64,000 nt of DNA. Origin: Kyrpidia tusciae DSM 2912. GTDB lineage: Bacteria; Bacillota; Bacilli; Kyrpidiales; Kyrpidiaceae. Both the position numbers and the translations under genes were made by a program. Shown piece by piece: positions 1-12,773 of this stretch (its first letter is position 1; the number at the start of each line of letters is the position of its first letter). The DNA lies in contig NC_014098.1 in assembly GCF_000092905.1 (NCBI RefSeq), positions 1,364,001-1,428,000 on the forward strand, read 5' to 3'. Under the pieces are notes generated by a model, which saw nothing but the letters and a program-made list of their open reading frames with translations, was not told where the DNA came from and did no database searches.

Positions 1-175
1 CTCCACCGGGCGGTGATGGAGCGGGTGGAGGGCTGAGGCGAGGGTTGGTGTGGAGGTAACAGGCAGGACGGGGTTCCGGCAGGGGATGATCCCGGTCTCC
101 GGATCAGAGGCGAGGGCATGGAGGGGGCTGTGTTGCGGTAGGGCCGGCCGTTCCTGGGCCAAACGGTCAATCTTC

Positions 176-481
176 TCAACGATAAGCCGAGTCGTGATCC
201 GGATGGAGCGACAACAGGCGCAGCCACGGGCCGTCCCGGTAAGCCACTGCTCGAAAGTCTCTTCCGATGGGAAAACTGTACAGCCGCTCGCCATGCGGCC
301 CCTGACGAGAATAAATCAGTTCCCATTTTAACCCGGGATCACGATATACCTGATTCCATGTCAGTTCCGACAGTTTTCGCAAGGTCCCAAGCACCGACAA
401 CTGGTCGGATTTCACGAGGCGGAACAGCGTGCGCTGAAAAACTGGATTGTTCAGGTCCAGACGAACTCGTTCGTCACTCAT
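176..481 (-). CDS. RelE/ParE-like toxin of a type II toxin-antitoxin pair
   Basis: A 101-residue basic protein starting at ATG 481, which overlaps the end of the upstream antitoxin-like frame by 8 bp, the usual coupling of toxin-antitoxin pairs. The C-terminal half (LKWELIYSRQ, then GRDFRAVAYRDG, then LLSLHPDHDSAY) resembles the beta-sheet core of RelE/ParE superfamily proteins, which in that family cleave mRNA or poison gyrase. No family-specific catalytic residue can be assigned by eye. Its partner is truncated at about 587, so the pair may no longer be functional as a unit. Family assignment is by pattern and is moderate; it could also be an uncharacterised small protein of the same fold. 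Confidence 0.55.
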   Translation of the reverse strand: MSDERVRLDLNNPVFQRTLFRLVKSDQLSVLGTLRKLSELTWNQVYRDPGLKWELIYSRQGPHGERLYSFPIGRDFRAVAYRDGPWLRLLSLHPDHDSAYR

Positions 482-587
482 CGCGCACCCGCTTCTCCAA
501 CTCGTCAAGGGAAGTTTCTTCCGGGGGATGATATTTCGCCCATTCGATCGCTTCGTCCATGTCCTTTTGAACATCCGGCGCCAGCAT
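474..587 (-). pseudogene. C-terminal fragment of an antitoxin
   Basis: About 37 residues, acidic and helical (APDVQKDMDEAIEWAK, then EETSLDELEKRVRDE), directly upstream of and overlapping the toxin-like gene. This is what the toxin-binding tail of a small antitoxin looks like; the DNA-binding N-terminus is absent. Upstream of the ATG at 587 the same frame runs into a MIP-channel gene on the opposite strand, so the gene appears cut by a rearrangement there. An intact but very short antitoxin starting at 587 cannot be excluded. Confidence 0.4.
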
Positions 588-590
588 CCG

Positions 591-1337
591 GCCGAAGGGA
601 TTGGGACGGCGTTGTTGGTGTTGATCGGCCCGGGATGTGCGGCGTTCAACGGGGTGTTGGCAGGGCAGACCCACCACCCGGTGACCCTGGCCGACGTGGG
701 CGTCGTCAGTCTGGCGTTTGGGATCATTGTGGCGGGGATGATTTATGCGTTCGTGCATATTTCTGTGTCATATTAATCCGGCTGTGACGGTGGGCCTGGC
801 GGTGGTTCGGCGATTACCCTGGCGGGAGGTACCGGCTTGTCTGGCGGCGCAGTTGATCGGCGCCGCGATCGGGGCGCTGGGGATTGTCGTGATCCTCGGG
901 ACGGACGGAGCGATCGTGGGAAATCTCGGGGCGACGGTGTTCGCTCCGACCACCGGGTATGTGCAGGGAATCGTGATTGAAGCGATTGAGGTCTCTGTTC
1001 TCATGACAGTGATCATGGGCGCTGCGGTGGACGGCCGGGCGCCCCAGGGGTTTGCCGGCATGATCATCGGGTGACGGTGGCGGGGATCATCATGACCACG
1101 GCGGGGCCCACCGGTTCGTCGTTTAACTCGGCTCGCACGTTTGGTCCGTATGTGATGGATCGTCTGTTCGGTGGGCACGTACGGTGGGCGGAGTACCCGG
1201 TGTACGTGATCGGCCCGGTTCTGGGTGCGTCGGTGGCCGCTTGGTTGTACAGCGCCGTCGCCGGACTGGCGGCGCCGGAGGCGAAAGCCGGGGCGGAAAA
1301 GCAGGAATCCGCGGCGGCGAAACACGAACCGGCGTGA
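591..1337 (+). pseudogene. MIP family channel (aquaporin/glycerol facilitator) pseudogene
   Basis: Three consecutive frames together encode an aquaporin-like channel. Frame one carries the first helix (EGIGTALLVLIGPGCAAFN) and ends in HIS. Frame two resumes at HINPAVT, the first NPA loop. Frame three carries the last helices with a second loop reading SFNSARTFGP, where the usual NPA is NSA. The breaks are near 748, where the link between HIS and HIN is two bases short, and near 1072, where a TGA replaces the expected continuation. The 5' end is also missing: homology starts abruptly at about 591, four bases from the truncated antitoxin. Dead gene; it would have been a water or small-solute channel in the membrane. 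Confidence 0.8.
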
Positions 1338-1579
1338 GGGTTGCGGAGCGGGCCCCGGCGGACGGCGCGATCCGGTGTGCAACCGGCAAGATGTGGGTGA
1401 TGGGCGACGGCCCCCTCCATGCGCGAGAGGGTTGTTTTGTGTGTGCGGGTAACGAGGGGGCGGGGGCGTTCACAAAAATTTTTCGAACAGGGGGAGCGGC
1501 CTTCGGGGCAATCGGCGGCGGCGCCCGGTTATAATAAACTCGGCAGTCCAAGTCACATCGACAAAATGGGGGTAAGGGT

Positions 1580-2380
1580 ATGAGCGTCATGGACTCGTTT
1601 CGACTCGACGGGCGGGTGGCCTTGGTCACCGGCGGTGGGAGCGGAATTGGACTGGCCTTCGCCAGGGCTGCGGCGGAGGCGGGAGCGGATGTGGCGGTGG
1701 CGGACTGGAATGAGGAGGCGGCCCGGCAGGCGGCGGAGCGGCTCGGGGCCGAGACGGGGCGGAAGGTGATTGCGCTTCGAGCGGATGTGTCGAAAGAAGA
1801 GGATGCCGATCGGATGGTGCAGGAGACGGTGCGGCAACTCGGGGGTCTCGATGTGTGTTTTGCCAACGCCGGGATCGGGGACGACGGAACTCTGGTGACG
1901 GAGTACAGCAAAGCGGCGTGGGAGAAGGTCATCGCTGTGAATCTCACCGGGGTCTTTTTGACCGACCGGGCAGCCGCCCGGGTGATGGTCGCACAAAAAC
2001 GCGGGAGCATCATCAATACCGCCTCGATTTATGGGCTGGTCGGGGACTTCGGGATGGGGGCCATCGGATATACGGCGGCCAAAGGCGGCGTGGTGCAACT
2101 CACCCGGACGTTGGCGGTGCAATTGGCGCCGATGGGCGTCAGGGTCAACGCCATCGCCCCGGCGTTTATTCGGACGAACCTCGGGGACGGAAAATTGCGA
2201 GAGGATGTGACCGACCCGGAGGTGCGAAAGGCCCACGAGGAGATCACCCGGCGAACGCCGATCGGGCGATGGGGGCTGCCGGAAGATTTGGCGGGCATGG
2301 GGCTGTTTTTGGCGTCGGATGCGTCGGCATTCTGTACGGGGTACATTTATGCGGTGGACGGCGGCTGGCTGGCGGTGTGA
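1580..2380 (+). CDS. SDR family NAD(P)-dependent oxidoreductase
   Basis: A 266-residue classical short-chain dehydrogenase. Visible motifs are the nucleotide-binding TGGGSGIG (about 17-24), NAG (about 95-97), the catalytic Ser in INTASIYG, YTAAK (active Tyr/Lys, about 160), and the C-terminal GYIYAVDGGW typical of the FabG/glucose-dehydrogenase-like branch. The acidic residue after the second strand (VADWN) suggests NAD rather than NADP preference. ATG 1580 is preceded by a purine-rich GGGGGTAAGGG. A TATAAT box lies at 1530-1535, but no good -35 is seen. It stands alone between a pseudogene and a mobile-element region, so its substrate cannot be told. Confidence 0.88.
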   Translation: MSVMDSFRLDGRVALVTGGGSGIGLAFARAAAEAGADVAVADWNEEAARQAAERLGAETGRKVIALRADVSKEEDADRMVQETVRQLGGLDVCFANAGIGDDGTLVTEYSKAAWEKVIAVNLTGVFLTDRAAARVMVAQKRGSIINTASIYGLVGDFGMGAIGYTAAKGGVVQLTRTLAVQLAPMGVRVNAIAPAFIRTNLGDGKLREDVTDPEVRKAHEEITRRTPIGRWGLPEDLAGMGLFLASDASAFCTGYIYAVDGGWLAV

Positions 2381-3084
2381 GGGCGGATCCGCCGGGATAT
2401 TGCGAATTCGAGGAGTGCCCGATGGGGCCGCAACGGCTTTAAGTAAAGGAAGGGAAAGAAAGCTCGACGAATTAAGAAATACATATCTGGGATGACCACA
2501 GTGCCCGGTCGGAAAGGCCGGGTATTGTTGTGGAGTTTCAAACCCGAGATGGGGGCGGGGACAGACGTGGCGGAGCATCGGTTTTATACGGAGGATGTTC
2601 TTGAGGATGCTCGTAAAAGTCCAAAGGGAGTCGAATCGAACCCATGGCTTGCCCCCTCGTTGCCCCCGATGCACGCCGCAAAACCGAGCCTGTCGTCGAA
2701 AACCCGCCCGTATCGGGCGATGAAGCCGATCTGTCGGCCGAGGTCGCGGATCGGTGGGGTTGTATGGAGGGCGGTGGCTCGCATATAATCAGTTTCGTCA
2801 CTGCCGCGGGCGGTCACCCCCGCCTCGGTAGCCGGGAAGCGATGCGCGGCGGAGGCCGCGGGTGTTTCCACGGAGCCTTTTTCGATGCCGAAAAGGCCAG
2901 GAGGGATAAGGGGTAAGGAGCAGGGACCAGAAAACTTTCCCCCAAAGAGGGCCAGGAAAGACAGGGGTTTTGAATGGGGGGAGGGATAGATTCGGACAAA
3001 TTCACCCCAGTCCAATAAGACAGGTGAGTCCTCTTTTGTTAGAATAGTGGTTAGACAAATGATCCAACAAGGAGGACTCACCCT
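2381..3084. other. Intergenic stretch, no recognisable gene
   Basis: About 700 bases between the SDR gene and the transposase. A weak hairpin with 5-bp GC arms (2504-2508 with 2518-2522) followed by TATTGTTG may end SDR transcription. Open frames on both strands show no known motif and look like GC-rich shadows. The last 70 bases belong to the left end of the insertion element that follows and include its GGAGG ribosome site. No inverted repeat matching the right end could be found by eye. Confidence 0.4.
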
Positions 3085-3144
3085 ATGGCCATTATACCAC
3101 AACTCGAACTGTTTTCCTAGGAAGAGATTGAGCCGCTTGGAGAC

Positions 3145-4386
3145 TTGGAACGCCTCCGGCTGGTTCTGGAACATCTGCCGGACGAAGCGCTCATGGCGCA
3201 TCTGGAGAAATCGAGAGGTCATGGACGAGATGACTACCCGGTACGGGCGATGTGGAACTCGATGTTGGCAGGAATCGTGTTTCAGCACCCGTCGATCGAG
3301 AGCTTACGTCGGGAACTCTCTCGAAACGGGCAGCTGCGGTCGATCTGTGGGTTGCGCGCAGTTCCCAGCGCAGCTGCTTACACCCGATTTCTCCGCAGCT
3401 TGATGGAGCACGGATCGTGGATCGAATCGATGTTCGACGAGCTGGTGAAGGCCCTGAGTGAGGAACTTCCGGATTTCGGGCGTCGTTTGGCGATGGACAG
3501 CAAGGCGATCGCCTCGTGGGCGTCCCGTCCCTCGAAAGAAAAGAAGGAAGACGGACGGCGGGATCTGGATGCAGCATACGGGGTAAAAACCTATCGTGGG
3601 ACCCGCGAGGACGGGAGTACATGGGAGAAAGTGGTCCGGTGGTTTGGCTACAAACTCCACCTGGTGGTGGATGCTCAGCATGAATTGCCTGTGGCGTATA
3701 CGGTGACCAAGGGGTCGCGCTCCGACGTCAAAGAAGGGCATGTCCTGCTGGATGAGTTGGAGAAACGCCAACCGGAGATGTTGAAAAAGGCCGAGGTCCT
3801 GACGGCCGATCGGGGGTACGACGACTCGAAACTCTTGAGTCGCTGCTGGGATGAATATGGGATCAAGCCCGTGATCGACACGAGGCGACTGTGGAAAGAC
3901 GGGGAGCAAACGCGGTTGTTACCGGGACACACGAACGTGGTGTATGACGAGGGGGGAGCGGTGTACTGTTACTGTCCAGAGACAGGGGCCCGGCAACAGA
4001 TGAGCAATGGTGGATTCGAGAAAGACCGGGGGACGCTGAAAAAAGTATGTCCAGCCAAGGCGTACGGGATCACGTGTCAAGGGCGGGAACAGTGCCCCGT
4101 GGCCGGAGGGGTGCGGGTGGCGCTCGCGGTGGACCGGCGGATCTTCACGCCGATTGCCCGGGAGAGCTACAAATGGGCAAAGGAATACCGGTACAGGACG
4201 GCGGTGGAGAGGGTGAACAGTCGCTTGGACGTCTCGTTTGGGTTTGAACGGCATACCATTCGTGGGCTGGCCAAGATGCGGTTGCGCTGCGGCTTGGCTT
4301 TGTGCGTGATGCTGGCGATGGCATTGGGGAGGGTGCGGGAGAAGCAGCAAGAACGCATGAGGAGCTTGGTTCGCAGCGTGTCCTAA
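3145..4386 (+). CDS. DDE transposase of an IS4/IS5-type insertion sequence, start region broken
   Basis: A 413-residue frame with DDE_Tnp_1-like architecture: LAMDSKAIASW (first Asp, about 115), VLTADRGYDD (second Asp, about 220) and YRYRTAVERVNSRL near the C-terminus, the Y-R-E signature with the catalytic Glu. The natural start is almost certainly ATG 3085, behind AAGGAGG (3068-3074), but codon 12 of that frame is TAG (3118-3120). The frame used here starts at TTG 3145, beyond the stop. Conserved N-terminal sequence continues in frame across the stop, so this looks like a nonsense mutation rather than a real upstream stop. Product, if made, lacks about 20 residues. Exact element ends were not identified. 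Confidence 0.75.
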   Translation: MERLRLVLEHLPDEALMAHLEKSRGHGRDDYPVRAMWNSMLAGIVFQHPSIESLRRELSRNGQLRSICGLRAVPSAAAYTRFLRSLMEHGSWIESMFDELVKALSEELPDFGRRLAMDSKAIASWASRPSKEKKEDGRRDLDAAYGVKTYRGTREDGSTWEKVVRWFGYKLHLVVDAQHELPVAYTVTKGSRSDVKEGHVLLDELEKRQPEMLKKAEVLTADRGYDDSKLLSRCWDEYGIKPVIDTRRLWKDGEQTRLLPGHTNVVYDEGGAVYCYCPETGARQQMSNGGFEKDRGTLKKVCPAKAYGITCQGREQCPVAGGVRVALAVDRRIFTPIARESYKWAKEYRYRTAVERVNSRLDVSFGFERHTIRGLAKMRLRCGLALCVMLAMALGRVREKQQERMRSLVRSVS

Positions 4387-4582
4387 ACGGAACGCGATCG
4401 TAGAAGGTGGAGCTCCTGGGCCAGGTAACCAAGAACCTGACCCTAGTTCAGCATGGCCTGAACCATCCAATCTGTGGATGATAAACCAGATAATGGACAT
4501 ACCAAACTCGCCACGCCGATGGGATTCGTGCTGAAGGTTCGGGGAAAAAGGGACATCGAAAAAGGCTCCCACGAACTACCGG

Positions 4583-4611
4583 TTGCATCATCGGCCGGGA
4601 TGTGATAGAGT
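4583..4611 (+). promoter_or_regulatory. Putative rrn promoter
   Basis: TTGCAT (4583-4588), a 17-bp spacer and TAGAGT (4606-4611), with TGA directly before the -10 giving an extended -10. It lies about 80 bases ahead of the mature 16S start and upstream of the processing stalk, as expected for an rRNA promoter. Confidence 0.5.
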
Positions 4612-4649
4612 ATCTTTCGTCGCCGCTTCAAGCGGCACCTCGATCCTTG

Positions 4650-4667
4650 AGAATCAAACAGTACGCC
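4650..4667 (+). other. Left arm of the 16S processing stalk
   Basis: AGAATCAAACAGTACGCC here is the exact reverse complement of the 18 bases at 6264-6281 in the 16S-23S spacer. The two arms enclose the 16S rRNA and would form the duplex cut by RNase III during pre-rRNA maturation. Complementarity is seen in the sequence; the RNase III role is the established one for such stalks. Confidence 0.85.
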
Positions 4668-4687
4668 ACTGTTAGCCCGGATGAATC

Positions 4688-9285
<4,598 letters not shown>

Positions 9286-9324
9286 TTGAGCTGTGGTGGC
9301 TTTTCGGTTTTGAGGGAACGAGGG

Positions 9325-9442
9325 TCGGGTGACGAGAGCGGAGGGGAAACACCTGTGCCCATCCCGAACACAGAAGTGAAGTCCTCCAGCGCCGATGGTA
9401 CTTGGGCCGCCGGGCCCTGGGAGAGTAGGACGTTGCCGGGCG
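9325..9442 (+). rRNA. rrf: 5S ribosomal RNA
   Basis: About 118 bases with the conserved core CCCATCCCGAACACAGAAGT, CCAGCGCCGATGGTA and GAGAGTAGGACGTTGCC. The first and last bases (TCGGGTGACG and TTGCCGGGCG) can pair to form helix I. It follows the 23S by about 40 bases and is the last gene of the operon. Confidence 0.95.
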
Positions 9443-9452
9443 CGTTCCCGCA

Positions 9453-9485
9453 AGCCCCGCAGGTAACCACCTGCGGGGCTTTTAT
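9453..9485 (+). terminator. Rho-independent terminator of the rRNA operon
   Basis: Perfect 12-bp stem AGCCCCGCAGGT (9453-9464) with ACCTGCGGGGCT (9469-9480), a 4-base loop, then TTTATCTTT. Placed 11 bases after the 5S gene. Confidence 0.92.
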
Positions 9486-9639
9486 CTTTGGACGGGCCTT
9501 TGTCTGGAACCATCGGCCGGTCGGCCTTCCCCTTCGCATGTGCACCCGTGCAACCGCGGCGTGTGCAGGATGCCGGAACATCGGGAAGCCGCGGCAACGG
9601 GATGCCCGGATCTCTCAGATGCGGCGGTGCAGGGCATGG

Positions 9640-10743
9640 TCATAAGGAGTTGCCGACCGACTTGCGGGTGGTCCACCAGCGCCGAATAAGCTGCACGACT
9701 GCGGCCAATCCCACAAGCCCCACCCCTCCCACAGTGATGTACCCCCACATCACCTCTTGGATCAAGAAAAGCTTGTCCTCTCTTCCGTGCCATAAGAATA
9801 AACAAGCTGCCCAGACGACGATTCCCCCGCTCCACACCAGGGGTCGCTGGTGTTGTAGAGTCGCCCATTCCTGCAAGCCTGAGGTGAGGACATAGTGAAG
9901 AAACGACAGCTTGAGGAAGATCGTGGCCACCACGCCGATGACGTACAAGGTATCGAGCCGCTCTAAAAAGTCTCCGATCCGAATGGCCCGCACTACCTCG
10001 AGAATTGGATAAAAAGTATACTGCGTGGAGAGACCCAGGACCAAGTGAACGGTCAATTCGGCAATAACCCCGGAGCCGGCGAGAATCAGCACGGCAGTTC
10101 CCAGCGTTCGGAGATACCAGTTTGCATCTGTGGAATGTCGGATCTGAAGAGTGAACGTGAATTCGGCAAGAAGAGCCCACAGGACCACGTCGCCGCGTAG
10201 AATCGCGTCCCAGCCATCCGCCAACACCGGGTGGATATAGCTGAAATCCAGGTAAGGGGTGGCGAGGAGGAACAACCCCAGCGTGATGATGATCCCGATG
10301 GGGCTAATAATCTCCCCCATACGGCCCACCACTTCCAGGCCGAGGTAGGTGGCGTAACACGCAGGAAACAGGATCATCCCCGCAATCCATGTGCTGGGCG
10401 TGTTTGGCAGAATCGTGGTGGCGATAAACTCTTCCAATTCCCGGGCGACGAGGGCTTCGACGATGAACACCAGGAGCAGTTGCCACAGACCGGCCAAACG
10501 TCCCAGCCACGGGCCGAAGGCCGCGAGATATCCCTGCAGGAGAGATTCCCCAGGAAAGACCCGAGTGAACAACCCGATCACGCCGATGACGACAAAGCCC
10601 CCGATGCTTGCCAAACCGGCGCTGATCCATCCGTCCCGAAGCGCAAATTTCCCCACGGAAGCGGGAAGCAACAGGATCCCCGTTCCGAGGACAAGCCAAA
10701 TACATAAAAATAGGAATTGCGGTCGGGATAGTTGCACTGACAT
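9640..10743 (-). CDS. GerAB-family spore germination permease (orphan)
   Basis: A 367-residue polytopic membrane protein with about ten hydrophobic segments. It matches the Spore_permease family: N-terminal SRPQFLFLCIWLVLGTGILLLP, PASVGKFALRDGWISA, and a helix pattern of APC-superfamily transporters. In Bacillus the GerAB subunit sits in the spore inner membrane and binds the germinant, working with GerAA and GerAC. Neither partner is next to this gene: the rRNA operon lies downstream and a TetR fossil upstream. It may be an orphan B subunit acting with receptors encoded elsewhere, or a related amino-acid permease. ATG 10743 follows AGGATGAACC, a mediocre ribosome site. Confidence 0.82.
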   Translation of the reverse strand: MSVQLSRPQFLFLCIWLVLGTGILLLPASVGKFALRDGWISAGLASIGGFVVIGVIGLFTRVFPGESLLQGYLAAFGPWLGRLAGLWQLLLVFIVEALVARELEEFIATTILPNTPSTWIAGMILFPACYATYLGLEVVGRMGEIISPIGIIITLGLFLLATPYLDFSYIHPVLADGWDAILRGDVVLWALLAEFTFTLQIRHSTDANWYLRTLGTAVLILAGSGVIAELTVHLVLGLSTQYTFYPILEVVRAIRIGDFLERLDTLYVIGVVATIFLKLSFLHYVLTSGLQEWATLQHQRPLVWSGGIVVWAACLFLWHGREDKLFLIQEVMWGYITVGGVGLVGLAAVVQLIRRWWTTRKSVGNSL

Positions 10744-10992
10744 CGGTTTGGTTCATCCTGTTCATCCTTTAATGGGATCATTCCGGCGATGGACAAGGAT
10801 TCCTGCGTTATCGCTGAAATCCTCTCGCTCCGCCTGTTGTCTGATGCCCCCGTCGAAGCGTCTCGGCACCGCGGTGGTTCAACCTCTGTGCCCGTACCCG
10901 AGGGTTGCTCCCTTCTTCTGGTTTAGGGTGTCCAGAATGTCCATGCTCGATCAAGCAAACAAATACCGCCCCTGGCGAGGGCGGCCGTTCGA

Positions 10993-11181
10993 CTACCGGC
11001 ATGCAAGGGAAGCCGACGGACTCGGCGGTCGGCCACAGAACCGGATTCCGACTGATCCGGCGATAATCCACGGTGTGTGCAGGGCGATTGCCGACAGCGG
11101 GGTCGATCCATAGCCTCCTTCGCCAAAATGGAGGCACGCCTCCTTCAGCAGTTTCTCTCTGGTCGACAATCCGACTCTCAT
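10993..11181 (-). pseudogene. TetR/AcrR regulator N-terminal remnant
   Basis: The first 30 or so residues (STREKLLKEACLHFGEGGYG, then TPLSAIA) match the start of the TetR DNA-binding domain. The recognition helix and following FGSKEAL-type segment are not recognisable, and the frame ends after 62 residues with no ligand-binding domain. It looks like a decayed gene. ATG 11181 is preferred to 11202 because the latter lies in a palindrome that may be the old operator. Confidence 0.45.
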
Positions 11182-11191
11182 CCTATATAGC

Positions 11192-11209
11192 CTAATTAAC
11201 ATTAGTTAG
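11192..11209. promoter_or_regulatory. Imperfect palindrome, possible TetR-type operator
   Basis: CTAATTAACATTAGTTAG matches its own reverse complement at 14 of 18 positions. It sits immediately upstream of the TetR remnant, where a self-regulating TetR protein would bind. Low information, so a chance AT-rich palindrome is possible. Confidence 0.3.
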
Positions 11210-11354
11210 CGTTCGTTGTAGCGTTGTCATCGGGAATTTGCAATGTGAAAAATGTAAATGGTCCGCGGGAGCGTATGCGTGTGGCACGATGGCCGTCTTT
11301 GTAGACGAATGATGATTGAGCAGTCATGATCCTTATGAAAATGGGAAGGATGAG

Positions 11355-11383
11355 CTGGAATCATCCTCAAATTCTGATATAAT
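11355..11383 (+). promoter_or_regulatory. Putative promoter of the cmr operon
   Basis: Consensus TATAAT at 11378-11383 with an upstream TGA (extended -10) and a weak -35 CTGGAA at 11355-11360, 17-bp spacer. Transcription would start near 11390, leaving a leader of about 115 bases before cmr1. The rest of 11210-11504 shows no CRISPR repeat, and nothing else was recognised. Confidence 0.5.
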
Positions 11384-11504
11384 CATTTCGCGAGCCGTCG
11401 CGGTGCTTCGGCCAAAACTTAGAAAACAGATTGTGAGGCTCTGTTGCAGGGAGGCGCGTCCCAAAGAGCACCTCCGTAAATCGTAAACTGGAGGGAGGAA
11501 ACCA

Positions 11505-12773
11505 ATGGACGTTTTTCCGGAAACTATTCCCAAGGCGTTGCTCCAAAGCGGCGTTCGGGAAGAAAAAATCTTTTTCAAGACGGTTACGCCGATTTTCGGT
11601 GGGGGTGTGATAACACGCCAAAACGACCCTCTCACCTCGGTTCGCGGGCCCGCGGTGCGTGGGCAGCTGCGCTTCTGGTGGCGGGCCACTCGGGGGGCTT
11701 CGTGTGCGAACGAGAAAGAATTGCGAAAGAAAGAAGAACAGATATGGGGATCCACCACCCACAAGAGCCGGATATCGCTGCGGGTGGACATGGACCGCAA
11801 CCATCCGGGCAGCCAAACCGTTTGTGCTACATATCCGCCGGGCAAGACGTATCCAACCTTTACGACCGATTTTCCCGGTTATGCCTTATTTCCGTTTCAA
11901 GGCAAGAACTCCGACAAAGAGGAAAAAGTGCCCCCCGCAAGTGGGCTCGTAAGAGCGGGGTTTACCTTGACTGTGCTATACCCGATAGAATGTAAGGACG
12001 ATCTTCATGCCGCCCTGTGGGCATGGAGCAATTTTGGAGGGATTGGTGCCCGAACACGAAGAGGTTGCGGAGCACTCTATAGCCGACAATTTTCCCCCGC
12101 TAAAAACGCTGATATTCACGAGTGGTACCAATCCAACCTAGATGCCTATGACATTCGGTTACCCGAGGAGCCGAAACCTTGGCCGACTTTGCCCCCGTGT
12201 CTCATGGTCAATGAAGAGCTGATTGAACCCATGAAGGCCTGGAATCGAGGGATCTACGTGCTGCAGGCGTTTCGACAGGGCGCGGATATTGGCCGCAATC
12301 CTGGGCAAGGCAACCGTCCTGGTCGTTCTCGCTGGCCTGAAGCGGACAGCATTCGTCGCATCTCCGGAAAAGCGTGCCCGCGTCACCGGCAACCGATTAC
12401 CGGTCGTGAGAATCGCTTTCCCAGGGCGGAACTCGGTCTGCCGATCATCTTTCATTTTAAGGACAAGAAGAAAGGTGACCCGCCGGACTACACACTGCGG
12501 CCGGTCGACCACAACCGCATGGCGAGCCCCTTGATCGTCAAGCCGCTCGCCCTTTCCGAGCACATGGCCGTTTCGATCATTCTGCATCTACAATCTCCTC
12601 CTCTTTGCGGGGCAGAGTTACGATCTGGTAAAAGTCACACTCTTGTACGCGCAGACGAGATCCGCGATCCCAATTTGGTGCGCGTTCCGAAATCTCCCCT
12701 GCACTACGGTACAACGGGATCGGCGATTGAAGCCTTCTTGAACTTTGCGAAAAAGAAGAGGGGATACCGATGA
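11505..12773 (+). CDS. cmr1: Cmr1, type III-B RAMP protein
   Basis: A 422-residue RAMP-family protein, the Cmr1/Cas7 homologue that caps the 3' crRNA end in type III-B effector complexes. The N-terminal signature is clear: FKTVTPIFGGG (24-34) and RGPAVRGQLRFWWRATRG (47-64), followed by a glycine-rich NFGGIGARTRRGCG typical of RAMP RNA-binding loops. ATG 11505 is preceded by a strong GGAGGGAGG. First gene of a tightly packed operon; its last four bases overlap the start of cmr2. The region about 12290-12420 is basic and low in complexity but stays in frame. Function is from family knowledge; activity of this copy is not shown. Confidence 0.92.
   Translation: MDVFPETIPKALLQSGVREEKIFFKTVTPIFGGGVITRQNDPLTSVRGPAVRGQLRFWWRATRGASCANEKELRKKEEQIWGSTTHKSRISLRVDMDRNHPGSQTVCATYPPGKTYPTFTTDFPGYALFPFQGKNSDKEEKVPPASGLVRAGFTLTVLYPIECKDDLHAALWAWSNFGGIGARTRRGCGALYSRQFSPAKNADIHEWYQSNLDAYDIRLPEEPKPWPTLPPCLMVNEELIEPMKAWNRGIYVLQAFRQGADIGRNPGQGNRPGRSRWPEADSIRRISGKACPRHRQPITGRENRFPRAELGLPIIFHFKDKKKGDPPDYTLRPVDHNRMASPLIVKPLALSEHMAVSIILHLQSPPLCGAELRSGKSHTLVRADEIRDPNLVRVPKSPLHYGTTGSAIEAFLNFAKKKRGYR

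Noticed and set aside
2584..3288. 234-residue - strand frame before the transposase
   Set aside because: Overlaps the transposase ribosome site and N-terminal coding region; no family resemblance found.
11205..11504. Possible CRISPR leader or array before cmr1
   Set aside because: No repeated 25-37 base unit with spacers is present here or after csx2.
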